Assembly (NCBI GenBank): GCA_900545605.1
Contig: UQZL01000046.1
Coordinates: forward strand, 1-13,045
DNA length: 13,045 nucleotides
DNA from: an uncultured Collinsella sp.
Lineage (GTDB): Bacteria > Actinomycetota > Coriobacteriia > Coriobacteriales > Coriobacteriaceae
Direction: 5' to 3'
The number at the start of each line of letters is the position of its first letter. Position 1 is the first letter of the stretch. Shown here piece after piece: positions 1 to 7,161 of this stretch. A model generated the notes under the pieces. The model ran no database searches. It was not told the origin of the DNA and was given only the letters and a program-made list of their open reading frames with translations. The translations under genes and the position numbers were made by a program.

Positions 1-586
1 TTGGGCTGCGGGCGACTGCCGCCGCGGTCCCGCCACCGTGGTCGAGGCTATTGCCGACGCCGCCGAGGTCGCCCGTGCCATCGCCGGCGTGGACTTTAAC
101 AAGTACGCCGACCAGAATGCTCAGGCCGGTCGCGAGGACACCTGCTACGAGCGCAAGGGGTCGCTGTGCCGCGACAAGCGCAACTGCACCAAGACCCGCT
201 GCCTGGGCTGCGGCTCGGTGTGCGAGGTCTGCTGCGACGTGTGCCCCAACCGCGCCAACGTGGCAATTAAGGTGCCGGGCCTGGCCAAGCATCAGGTCGT
301 CCATGTCGACGGCATGTGCAACGAGTGCGGCAACTGCGCTGTGTTCTGCCCCTACCAGGAGGGTCGTCCCTACAAGGACAAGCTCACCCTGTTCTGGAGC
401 GAGCAGGACATGGAGAACTCCGAGAACGAGGGCTTCCTGGCCGTGGGCGAGGACCACTTTAAGGTCCGCGTCGCCGGCACGGTCCGCACCGTCTCGGTCG
501 ATGCCGTCAACACCGGCCTTCCCGAGGCCGTCCGCCTGACCATCAAGGCCGTGCGTGACAACTATTCGTACCTTCTTAAGAAATAG
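1..586 (+). CDS. ygfK: Putative selenate reductase subunit YgfK, C-terminal part (5' end outside window)
   Basis: The reading frame is open from base 2, so only the last 194 residues are present; the GTG at 38 is internal, because in-frame codons before it read AAGDCRRGPATVVEA, the end of the glutamate-synthase-like FAD/NAD(P) oxidoreductase part of YgfK. The visible part is a cysteine-rich ferredoxin-like domain with a CxxC...CEVCCDVCPNRANV segment and a CNECGNCAVFCP motif, followed by PYKDKLTLFW and a C-terminal tail ending YSYLLKK. This order matches my memory of E. coli YgfK. YgfK is a predicted cytoplasmic flavin/Fe-S protein linked genetically to selenium-dependent molybdenum hydroxylases; 'selenate reductase' is a provisional family name. 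The stop is 11 bases before the ferredoxin gene, and the molybdenum subunit follows, which supports one electron-transfer complex. Identification is confident; substrate is not. Confidence 0.88.
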   Translation, partial: WAAGDCRRGPATVVEAIADAAEVARAIAGVDFNKYADQNAQAGREDTCYERKGSLCRDKRNCTKTRCLGCGSVCEVCCDVCPNRANVAIKVPGLAKHQVVHVDGMCNECGNCAVFCPYQEGRPYKDKLTLFWSEQDMENSENEGFLAVGEDHFKVRVAGTVRTVSVDAVNTGLPEAVRLTIKAVRDNYSYLLKK

Positions 587-597
587 GCGAGTCTCTT

Positions 598-1077
598 ATG
601 GCCAAATCCATTCAACATAACGTGGCCTACGTTGCCTGCGGAAGCGGTTGCGCCTCCGCAGGCGGCGACGCCCGCTGCAGCGAAGGCTGCATTGGCTGTG
701 GCGCCTGCGTCACGGCCTGTCCCCACGGCGCCATTGCGCTGGTCGATGGCATCGCCCGCGTGGACCGCTCCAAGTGCATGGGCTGTGGCCTGTGCGGCAT
801 GGCGTGCCCGCAGCGCGTGATTGCCTTCGTCCCCGGCTACCAGAACATTCTGGTGCGCTGCAACAACACCGATAAGGGTGCCATTGCGCGCAAGGTCTGC
901 GACACGAGCTGCATCGCTTGCGGTATGTGCGCCAAAAAGTGCCCTGCCGGCGCTATCCGCATCGAGGACAACTGCGCCCATATCGACGGCGTGGACTGCC
1001 TGTCGTGCGGCATGTGCGCCGTCGTCTGCCCCCACGGCGCCATCCACGACCGCACCGGCATCGCCGCCGGCGTGTAG
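598..1077 (+). CDS. RnfB-like ferredoxin with four [4Fe-4S] motifs
   Basis: This 159-residue soluble protein has four classic CxxCxxCxxxC motifs: Cys31/34/37/41, 60/63/66/70, 105/108/111/115 and 134/137/140/144, so up to four [4Fe-4S] clusters. Extra cysteines at 14, 18, 27, 88, 101 and 126 lie around them. The second half (RCNNTDKG, KVCDTSCIACGMC, then CPHGAI) has the pattern of the C-terminal ferredoxin domains of RnfB, but there is no N-terminal membrane helix, so it is probably not a membrane Rnf subunit. The ATG at 598 is preceded by an AGGCGAG-like ribosome site that overlaps the ygfK stop. It lies 12 bases before the molybdenum hydroxylase gene, which has its own AGAAGGGA site. The inferred job is to wire the hydroxylase [2Fe-2S] centres to YgfK. 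The ferredoxin call is firm; the partner is inferred from operon position. Confidence 0.87.
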   Translation: MAKSIQHNVAYVACGSGCASAGGDARCSEGCIGCGACVTACPHGAIALVDGIARVDRSKCMGCGLCGMACPQRVIAFVPGYQNILVRCNNTDKGAIARKVCDTSCIACGMCAKKCPAGAIRIEDNCAHIDGVDCLSCGMCAVVCPHGAIHDRTGIAAGV

Positions 1078-1089
1078 AAGGGAATCACC

Positions 1090-3867
1090 ATGGCACAGGA
1101 ATTCACTTTTACCGTTAACGGCGTCGAGCGCACGACGACCCAAAACAAACCGCTGCTGCGCTACCTGCGCGACGACCTGCACATTCACTCCGCCAAGGAC
1201 GGCTGCTCCGAGGGCGCCTGCGGTACCTGCACCATTCATGTGGACGGTGCGGCCGTCAAGGCGTGCGTGCTGACCACCGCTCTTGCCGCCGGCCGTAACA
1301 TCGTGACCGTCGAGGGCCTGCCCCAGGACGTGCGCGAGGCCTTTGTGTACGCCTTTGGCGCCGTGGGCGCCGTGCAGTGCGGTTTTTGCATTCCCGGCAT
1401 GGTCATGGCGGGCGCAGCGCTCATCGCCGAGGATCCCGAGCCCACCGAGGAGCAGATTAAGTACGCCATTCGCGGTAACGTCTGCCGCTGCACCGGCTAC
1501 AAAAAGATTATCGAGGGCATCTCGCTGGCCGCTGCGGTGCTCCGCGGCGAAAAGCAGATCGATGAGGACCTGGAGCGCGGCGATGACTACGGCGTGGGCA
1601 AGCGCGCCTTCCGTATCGACGTGCGCAAGAAGGTGCTCGGCGAGGGCAAGTACCCCGACGACATCGACGAGATCGACCAGCCGGGCCTGACCTATGCCAG
1701 CGCCGTGCGCTCCAAGTATCCGCGCGCCCGTGTGCTCTCCATCGATACCTCCAAGGCCGAGGCCCTGCCCGGCGTGGTGGGCATCCTGCGCGCCGAGGAC
1801 GTGCCGGTCAACCAGGTCGGCCACCTTATCCAGGACTGGGACGTCATGATCGCCCAGGGCGACATCACCCGCTGCGTGGGTGACGCCATCGTGCTGGTGG
1901 TAGCTGAGGACGAGGCGACGCTCGAGAAGGCCAAGAAGCTCGTAAAGATTGATTACGAGCCGCTGGAGCCCGTGCGCAACATCGCCGAGGCCAAGGCCGT
2001 CGACGCCCCGCGTCTGCATGACAGTTTCTTTGCCTTTGGCAACACGGTGGAGCTCAAGGACAACGTGTGCCAGAGCCGTCACGTGACTCGCGGTGACGCC
2101 GCCAAGGCGCTGGCGGAGAGCGCGTTTACCGTGACACAGCGCTTTACCACGCCCTTTACCGAGCATGCCTTCTTGGAGCCCGAGTGCGCCGTGGCCTTCC
2201 CGTACAAGAACGGCGTCAAGGTGCAGTCGACCGACCAGGGCGCCTACGACACGCGCAAAGAGTGCGCCCACATGTTTGGCTGGGATAGCGAGCCCGAGCG
2301 CGTGGTTGTAGAGACTATGCTCGTGGGTGGCGGCTTTGGCGGCAAGGAGGACGTGTCCATCCAGCACCTGGCTGCGCTCGCTGCATATAAGTTCCAACGT
2401 CCTGTGAAGTGCAAGCTCACGCGTGCCGAGTCGCTTGCGTTCCATCCCAAGCGCCATGCCATGGACGGCACCTTTACGCTGGGTTGCGACGCCGAGGGCA
2501 ACTTTACCGGCCTGGATTGCGAGATCAACTTTGATACCGGCGCCTACGCTTCGCTGTGCGGCCCGGTGCTCGAGCGCGCCTGCACGCATGCCGTCGGCCC
2601 CTACAAGTACCAGAACACCGACATTCGCGGCTTTGGCTACTACACCAATAACCCGCCCGCCGGTGCGTACCGCGGCTTTGGCGTCTGTCAGTCCGAGTTT
2701 GCACTCGAGAGCCTGATCGACTTGCTGGCAGAGAAGGTCGGCCTGGATCCGTGGGAGATTCGTTACAGAAACGCCATCGAGCCGGGCGAGGTTTTGCCCA
2801 ACGGTCAGATTGCCGACTGCTCCACGGCGCTTAAAGAGACGCTGCTCGAGGTCAAGGATGCCTACTATGCGCATCCCGGACACGCCGGTATCGCCTGCGC
2901 CATGAAGAACGCCGGCGTGGGCGTGGGCCTGCCCGATGCCGGCCGCTGCAAGATCCGCATCGAGAACGGCGTGGCTGTGGTCTATGCCGCCACGTCCGAC
3001 ATCGGCCAGGGCTGTAACACGGTCTTTTTGCAGGACGTTGCCGAGGCATGTGGCCTGCCGCTTCGCTGCATCGCCAACGGCGAGTGCTCCACCGAGAACG
3101 CTCCCGACTCCGGCACCACGTCTGGCTCGCGTCAGACGGTCGTGACCGGCGAGGCCGTGCGCGGTGCCGCCTTCCTGCTGCGCGATGCCATGGTTGGCAT
3201 CGAGGCCGGCAAGCCCGCACCCGACGCTCCCGTGAGCGCGCATGGCGACGGCGTCAAGATCGAGTACGACGACGGTCGCGCCTATCAGCTGCACACGCAG
3301 GAGCTCGTCGCTGGCCAGGGCATGCATCCTCAGGATCCCGCGGCCGCCATCAAGGCACTCGAGGGATGCGAGTTTGGCTACGTGTATCTGGAGCCGACCG
3401 ACAAGCTGGGTGCCGACGTTCCCAACCCCAAGAGCCACATCTGCTACGGTTTTGCCACGCATGTGGTCATTCTGGATGATGACGGCCGCGTGAGCGAGGT
3501 CTATGCCGCGCACGATTCCGGCAAGGTGGTCAACCCCATCTCCATCCAGGGTCAGATCGAAGGCGGCGTGCTCATGGGTATGGGCTATGCGCTTACCGAG
3601 GATTGGCCGCTCAAGGACTGCGTACCCCAGGCCAGGTACGGCACGCTCGGGCTGTTCCGAGCGCCCGAGATTCCGGATATCCACGCCATCTACGTGGAGA
3701 AGGACGAGCTGTTGCCCGTGGCATACGGCGGCAAGGGCATTGGCGAGATCGCAACGATCCCCACGGCGCCCGCCGTGCAGAACGCCTACCGCGCGTTTGA
3801 CGGTAAGCTGCGTCCAAATCTGCCCATGGTGGATACCCCGTACAGCCGCGCTCGTCACCGCGGGTAG
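1090..3867 (+). CDS. Molybdopterin-dependent hydroxylase with fused [2Fe-2S] domain (selenium-dependent xanthine dehydrogenase / XdhD type)
   Basis: This is a 925-residue xanthine oxidase family enzyme. Residues 1-155 form the [2Fe-2S] part: plant-type ligands Cys39/44/47/59 and the helical-domain ligands Cys97/100 and Cys132/134 (QCGFC, CRCTGYKKI). From about 170 onward is the Mo-pterin region, with GGGFGGKED at 413-421, GAYRGFG at 525-531, SGTTSGSRQT near 675 and GKGIGE at 881-886, where Glu886 fits the catalytic base. There is no FAD domain, so the layout is like Desulfovibrio gigas aldehyde oxidoreductase and E. coli XdhD. Family members next to ygfK are predicted to carry a labile, non-selenocysteine selenium on Mo; no in-frame TGA is present here. 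The start ATG has an AGAAGGGA site 6 bases upstream. Purine (xanthine or hypoxanthine) is the likely substrate class, but aldehyde or nicotinate-like substrates cannot be excluded from sequence. The cytoplasmic location follows from the lack of a signal peptide. Confidence 0.88.
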   Translation: MAQEFTFTVNGVERTTTQNKPLLRYLRDDLHIHSAKDGCSEGACGTCTIHVDGAAVKACVLTTALAAGRNIVTVEGLPQDVREAFVYAFGAVGAVQCGFCIPGMVMAGAALIAEDPEPTEEQIKYAIRGNVCRCTGYKKIIEGISLAAAVLRGEKQIDEDLERGDDYGVGKRAFRIDVRKKVLGEGKYPDDIDEIDQPGLTYASAVRSKYPRARVLSIDTSKAEALPGVVGILRAEDVPVNQVGHLIQDWDVMIAQGDITRCVGDAIVLVVAEDEATLEKAKKLVKIDYEPLEPVRNIAEAKAVDAPRLHDSFFAFGNTVELKDNVCQSRHVTRGDAAKALAESAFTVTQRFTTPFTEHAFLEPECAVAFPYKNGVKVQSTDQGAYDTRKECAHMFGWDSEPERVVVETMLVGGGFGGKEDVSIQHLAALAAYKFQRPVKCKLTRAESLAFHPKRHAMDGTFTLGCDAEGNFTGLDCEINFDTGAYASLCGPVLERACTHAVGPYKYQNTDIRGFGYYTNNPPAGAYRGFGVCQSEFALESLIDLLAEKVGLDPWEIRYRNAIEPGEVLPNGQIADCSTALKETLLEVKDAYYAHPGHAGIACAMKNAGVGVGLPDAGRCKIRIENGVAVVYAATSDIGQGCNTVFLQDVAEACGLPLRCIANGECSTENAPDSGTTSGSRQTVVTGEAVRGAAFLLRDAMVGIEAGKPAPDAPVSAHGDGVKIEYDDGRAYQLHTQELVAGQGMHPQDPAAAIKALEGCEFGYVYLEPTDKLGADVPNPKSHICYGFATHVVILDDDGRVSEVYAAHDSGKVVNPISIQGQIEGGVLMGMGYALTEDWPLKDCVPQARYGTLGLFRAPEIPDIHAIYVEKDELLPVAYGGKGIGEIATIPTAPAVQNAYRAFDGKLRPNLPMVDTPYSRARHRG

Positions 3868-3936
3868 GGTAGGGCGCGGACGGCCATTGCTGACGAGCTG
3901 TTCGCGCTCAACATCAACTACATACGCTGCGCCTTT

Positions 3937-3971
3937 GGCCCCGGCTCCATCGCGAGCCGGGGCCCTTTGTT
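3937..3971 (+). terminator. Intrinsic terminator of the redox operon
   Basis: GGCCCCGGCTC (3937-3947) and GAGCCGGGGCC (3954-3964) form a perfect 11-bp GC-rich stem with a 6-base loop, followed by the T-rich CTTTGTTT. It lies 70 bases after the hydroxylase stop. No FAD subunit or maturation gene follows, so this closes the operon. The bases between the stop codon and the stem show no gene. Confidence 0.88.
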
Positions 3972-3978
3972 TGGAGTG

Positions 3979-4088
3979 GAAACTGCGTCCCGGATTTGGC
4001 GCTCAGAACGGGACACGCTTTCCGGATGGCATGTTTGGCGGAAACTACGGCCCAGTTTTTGGCTCCAGAACGGGATACATTTTCCGGA
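3979..4088. repeat. Two tandem copies of a degenerate 48-bp repeat, period 62 bp
   Basis: Copy 1 is 3979-4026 and copy 2 is 4041-4088. They align without gaps and 36 of 48 bases match; both begin GAAACT, share CAGAACGGGA in the middle and end TTTCCGGA. The 14-base spacer carries a TTTGGC motif. The copies span the end of the redox operon region and the start of the accessory DNA. Short open frames cross them on both strands but have no start context or composition typical of genes, so I treat the stretch as an extragenic repeat. Its function is unknown; genome copy number would decide whether it is a dispersed repeat. Confidence 0.65.
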
Positions 4089-4140
4089 ACGGTCCACGTG
4101 CGGTGGTGTACCGACCCTTTTGCGTGCGCCGCTTGTCGAA

Positions 4141-4196
4141 TTACGTTATAGCTAGCTATATTATAGGAAGGTATAATATAGCTAGCTATAACGTAA
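4141..4196. promoter_or_regulatory. Perfect 25-bp inverted repeat (operator or promoter hairpin) before the ATPase gene
   Basis: The arms 4141-4165 and 4172-4196 are exact reverse complements, separated by GGAAGG. Each arm contains the self-complementary core ATAGCTAGCTAT, and the outer ends read TTACG and CGTAA. The 3' arm ends exactly at the ribosome site AAGGAAGG (4196-4203) of the ATPase gene starting at 4212. A promoter may lie inside: TTGTCG (4133-4138), 18-base spacer, TATATT (4157-4162); an exact TATAAT also occurs at 4172-4177. As DNA it could be the operator for a dimeric or tetrameric regulator; as RNA it would be a very stable hairpin abutting the ribosome site. The repeat is directly visible; its role is inferred. 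Confidence 0.75.
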
Positions 4197-4211
4197 AGGA
4201 AGGATGGCCCT

Positions 4212-5603
4212 ATGTTTATCGGAAGAACGGCGGAAATGTCCGAGCTCAATCGACTGTATGGCACGGGCTCCTTTGAGATACCTGTGATTTACGGCCGCCG
4301 TCGCGTGGGCAAAACGCGTCTTATCACAGAGTTTATCCAAGGCAAGAAGGCTATTTACTTTCAAGCTCGTCGCACCAATGCAGAGGCAAACCTGCATGGC
4401 TTTAGCCAGGCGATACTTGCGGGCTCCGTTGGTGTTGCTGGCGTGTCGTTTCGTAGTTTTGACGAGGCGTTCGATGCATTGGCTACCATGGCTCGTACGG
4501 AACGTTTGATTGTCGTGATCGACGAGTATCCTTATCTCGCCCAATCGAATCCCGAGATCAGCTCGTTGCTGCAAGACAAGATCGATCACTTGTACAAAGA
4601 GACCAAGCTTATGCTTATCCTGTGCGGGTCGTCGCTTTCGTTTATGGAAGAGCAGGTGTTGGGCTACGAGAGTCCGCTATACGGTAGGCGTACGGCCCAG
4701 TTTAAGATCATGCCGCTCGATTTTATGACGACCCTCGGCCTGTGGCAGAGCATGGGTCGCGAAGACGCTGCAGTTTGCTATGGCATGACGGGTGGCATTC
4801 CTGCATATATCGAGAAAGTCGATCCTGCCGCACCGCTCAAGGACAACATCAAACGTCTTTTTCTTACTCCTACGGGCTATCTCTTTGAGGAGCCGAGTAA
4901 CCTGCTATTGCAGGAGTGCCGCAATCCCGAGCAATATGATGCGATCGTGCAAGCAATTGCCCAGGGGCGCTCGAAGATCTCGGAGATTGCGAGCTCTACG
5001 GGAATCCCTGCGAGCAACGTAAAGAGCTATGTGGATAAGCTGGCGTCGCTTGGGATTGTCGAGCGCGAGCTGCCCCTAAACGAGACGAGCAATAAGCGAG
5101 CCGTGTATCTGCTGAGCGATCAGATGTTTAGGTTCTGGTACAAGTTTGTTCCGCAGAACATCGGGCTGATTCAAAACGATATGGCCGAGATGGCGTATGA
5201 GCGCATTGAGCCGCACGTATCGGATTACATGGGTACGGTCTTTGAGCTTATATGCAGACAATACGTGTACGAACTCGCGCGGGCGGGCCAGCTTGATGTG
5301 GTTCCGGCAAGCGTTGGGCGCTGGTGGGGGACGGATAATCGCACGCATACGCAGGAAGAAATCGACTTGATTGTTGACGATGGCGAGGGCACTGCGCTGT
5401 TTGCGGAATGCAAATGGCGCAGTGAACCGGTGGGCGAAGACGTGCTGCAAAAGCTCGTGCATCGAAGCGAGCTCTTTAGGCGGCAGCACAAAAGCTATGC
5501 GATCTTCTCGAAGCGAGGCTTTACGCAAGGATGTCAGGAAGCTGCGGCGAGCAGGGGAGATGCCAAGCTGATTTCGTTTGCCGAGATGTGCGAGCGGAGA
5601 TAA
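4212..5603 (+). CDS. AAA-type ATPase of the archaeal ATPase_2 / DUF234 family with C-terminal PD-(D/E)xK-like domain
   Basis: This 463-residue protein opens with the family signature FIGRTAEMSELNRLY. Walker A is GRRRVGKT (28-35) and Walker B is LIVVIDEYPYL (99-109). LILCGSSLSFM (135-145) fits a sensor-1 strand, and GMTGGIPAYI (191-200) is typical of the family. Residues about 243-285 (ISEIASSTGIPASNVKSYVD) look like a winged helix. The C-terminal DUF234 part has EEIDLIVDD with Asp385, followed by LFAECKW with Glu399 and Lys401, the spacing of a PD-(D/E)xK nuclease core. The ATG at 4212 has AAGGAAGG 8 bases upstream. It stands alone behind the inverted repeat at 4141-4196. Codon use is less GC-biased than in the redox operon, suggesting acquisition. 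The cellular role of this family is not established; a DNA-acting, mobile-gene or defence role is inference. Confidence 0.8.
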   Translation: MFIGRTAEMSELNRLYGTGSFEIPVIYGRRRVGKTRLITEFIQGKKAIYFQARRTNAEANLHGFSQAILAGSVGVAGVSFRSFDEAFDALATMARTERLIVVIDEYPYLAQSNPEISSLLQDKIDHLYKETKLMLILCGSSLSFMEEQVLGYESPLYGRRTAQFKIMPLDFMTTLGLWQSMGREDAAVCYGMTGGIPAYIEKVDPAAPLKDNIKRLFLTPTGYLFEEPSNLLLQECRNPEQYDAIVQAIAQGRSKISEIASSTGIPASNVKSYVDKLASLGIVERELPLNETSNKRAVYLLSDQMFRFWYKFVPQNIGLIQNDMAEMAYERIEPHVSDYMGTVFELICRQYVYELARAGQLDVVPASVGRWWGTDNRTHTQEEIDLIVDDGEGTALFAECKWRSEPVGEDVLQKLVHRSELFRRQHKSYAIFSKRGFTQGCQEAAASRGDAKLISFAEMCERR

Positions 5604-5654
5604 CCAAGCACGCTCTGATGTGATGCTCGGAATGGGTCGCGCTAAGGATGCCAA

Positions 5655-5769
5655 GCGTAAAACCTTCAATGAAAATGGCGTAAAAACTACATCTGTCATG
5701 GCGTAAAAACTACATTGAAAGTAGCGTAAAATCTGCATTGAGAATGGCGTAATTTCGCATATCGCGTGA
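5655..5769. repeat. 23-bp tandem iteron array (five units) upstream of the DUF4143 ATPase gene
   Basis: Units start at 5655, 5678, 5701, 5724 and 5747, exactly 23 bases apart. The first four begin GCGTAAAA and the fifth begins GCGTAA and then decays. The rest of the unit is a looser ACTACATTGAAAATG; in the third unit CTAC and GTAG bracket ATTGAAA as a dyad. The array ends 19 bases before the ATG at 5789, with only the ribosome site between. A period of about two helix turns places each unit on the same DNA face, as expected for cooperative protein binding. There are no spacers, so it is not a CRISPR array. From 5604 to 5654 I see nothing else, and no clear terminator for the preceding gene. 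Confidence 0.85.
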
Positions 5770-5788
5770 TAGAGAGGGACGGCCGTCT

Positions 5789-7084
5789 ATGGATGCACCA
5801 AAGAGATTGACCCAAAAGGGATATAGGCCCCGGCTCATAGAGGAGCGCCTCGACACCCTTATGCGGGCGTTTGGCTGTGTGGAGATCAACGGCCCCAAAT
5901 GGTGCGGCAAGACCTGGACGGCGCTCTCTCGCTCGGCGAGCGTCTCCAGGCTCGATGAGCCTGCGCAGCGTGCGGCGGCAGAGGTCGACCCAAGCCTGGC
6001 GCTCATCGGCGATGCGCCACACCTGGTCGATGAATGGCAGGAGGTGCCCGAGGTTTGGGATGCCGCCCGGCGTTTCGTGGACGCGAGCGGCAACGAACGG
6101 GGGACACTTTTGCTCACGGGCTCGACCGCGCTCAAAAGCGAGGAGCGCAGCCATGTTCGTCATTCCGGCACGGGTAGGATCGCCCGTCTGTCAATGCGCC
6201 CCATGGCCCTGTGTGAGTCGGGCGACGGCGAGCCGCTCGTGTCACTGGCAAGCCTCTTTAAGGGCGAGGATTTTGCCCCTCAGCGTCGCGAGAGCACGGT
6301 GGATGACGTCGCCCGCTGGTGCTGCAGGGGCGGTTGGCCTGCAAATCTTGGGCTTTCGGAAGATCTTGCGCGAGAGACGGCAAGCCAGTACGTGCACTCG
6401 GTGCTCGACGTCAACGTGCTGGACGAGGGCATGTCGCCCGAGCTTGCACACGGCCTTTTGCGAGCTCTTGCCATGAACGAGAGCCAGGCTGTCACGTACA
6501 AGACGCTCGTAAAGGACGCCTCGTACGGTGAGGCGGGCCCCGACGAGAGGACCATCGCTGCGTACTTGGACCTCTTCAACAGGCTCAAGCTGACCGAGGA
6601 CCTGTGCGGATGGGAGCCGCCCATGCGCTCGAAGGCCCGCGTTCGCGTGCGCCCCAAGCGCTACTTCTGTGACCCGTCACTTGCGGCGGCGTTGCTGGGG
6701 GCTACCCCTGAGCGGCTGCTTGGCGATATGCAAACGCTGGGGATGCTCTTTGAGAATCTCGTCCTGCGCGACGTGCGCGTGTTCCTTTCCACCTACGGCG
6801 GTGTCGACAACAGTGTCCATTATTTCCGAGATGAGAAGGGCCTTGAGGTCGATCTGATCGTTGAGCACGACGGGCGCTGGGGAGCCATCGAGGTCAAGCT
6901 GAGTGATGCGAAAGCAGACGATGGAGCGAGAAATCTCAAGGCGCTGGAGAGGAAAGTGCTCTCCAATCCTGCCGCCCAGAATGCCGCGCCGGCGTTTTTG
7001 GCGGTCGTGGTTGGAAAGGGGAGCATTGCCTACACACGCGACGACGGCGTGGCGGTGATTCCCATGGCGGCACTTGGGGCGTAG
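5789..7084 (+). CDS. AAA_14 / DUF4143 family ATP-binding protein
   Basis: This 431-residue protein begins with the family pattern YRPRLIEERLDTLMRAFGCVEINGPKWCGKT; Walker A is GPKWCGKT (35-42). Walker B is PHLVDEWQEVP, with Asp81-Glu82 and the family-typical WQ. LLLTGSTA (107-114) is a sensor-1-like strand and GRIARLSMRPM (129-139) carries the conserved arginines. The DUF4143 half includes the CRGGWP motif near 179-184 and YFCDPSLAAALLG (292-304). A C-terminal PD-(D/E)xK-like motif follows: FRDEKGLEVDLIVE with Asp355, then AIEVKLS with Glu368 and Lys370. AGAGAGGGA lies 9 bases before the ATG. Codon use is GC-richer than in the neighbouring ATPase, so the two probably have separate histories. 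The function of this widespread, often multi-copy family is unknown. Its 23-bp array suggests self-regulation or a DNA target of its own. Confidence 0.85.
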   Translation: MDAPKRLTQKGYRPRLIEERLDTLMRAFGCVEINGPKWCGKTWTALSRSASVSRLDEPAQRAAAEVDPSLALIGDAPHLVDEWQEVPEVWDAARRFVDASGNERGTLLLTGSTALKSEERSHVRHSGTGRIARLSMRPMALCESGDGEPLVSLASLFKGEDFAPQRRESTVDDVARWCCRGGWPANLGLSEDLARETASQYVHSVLDVNVLDEGMSPELAHGLLRALAMNESQAVTYKTLVKDASYGEAGPDERTIAAYLDLFNRLKLTEDLCGWEPPMRSKARVRVRPKRYFCDPSLAAALLGATPERLLGDMQTLGMLFENLVLRDVRVFLSTYGGVDNSVHYFRDEKGLEVDLIVEHDGRWGAIEVKLSDAKADDGARNLKALERKVLSNPAAQNAAPAFLAVVVGKGSIAYTRDDGVAVIPMAALGA

Positions 7085-7110
7085 TGGTTTTGCGGGCGTG
7101 CCGTGCTTCC

Positions 7111-7155
7111 TTTACCGAAAATCCATTTGGTAAACCAGATGCTCGCGGATAGAAT
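7111..7155 (+). promoter_or_regulatory. Candidate promoter with overlapping palindromic operator
   Basis: TTGGTA (7127-7132), a 17-base spacer and TAGAAT (7150-7155) make a reasonable housekeeping promoter that would start RNA near 7162. A palindrome, TTTACC (7111-7116) and GGTAAA (7129-7134) around a 12-base centre with further AA/TT symmetry, covers the -35 box. That is where a repressor or activator would bind. It lies 27 bases after the DUF4143 gene stop and lacks a T-run, so it is unlikely to be that gene's terminator. The palindrome is seen; promoter activity is inferred. Confidence 0.42.
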
Positions 7156-7161
7156 AAAGTT

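Noticed and set aside
38..586. GTG at 38 as the true start of a small ferredoxin gene
   Set aside because: The frame is open back to the first bases of the window and the preceding residues (GDCRRGPATVV) continue the YgfK sequence, so this is an internal codon.
562..3858. Very long open frame (1098 codons) on the minus strand opposite the ferredoxin and hydroxylase genes
   Set aside because: It is the mirror of GC-rich codon bias on the + strand; its product is a low-information Ala/Gly/His/Val-rich sequence with no domain, and the + strand genes carry clear catalytic and metal-binding motifs.
3914..4264. Short open frames on both strands across the 62-bp repeats and the inverted repeat
   Set aside because: They arise from the repeated sequence itself, have no start context, and one runs into the first ATPase gene in the opposite direction.
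5076..5738. Minus-strand open frame of 220 codons across the end of the first ATPase and the tandem array
   Set aside because: It covers the conserved DUF234 region on the other strand and runs into the repeats, and its product resembles no family I know.
5655..5769. CRISPR array
   Set aside because: Units are directly adjacent with no unique spacers, the unit is only 23 bases, and no cas gene is present.
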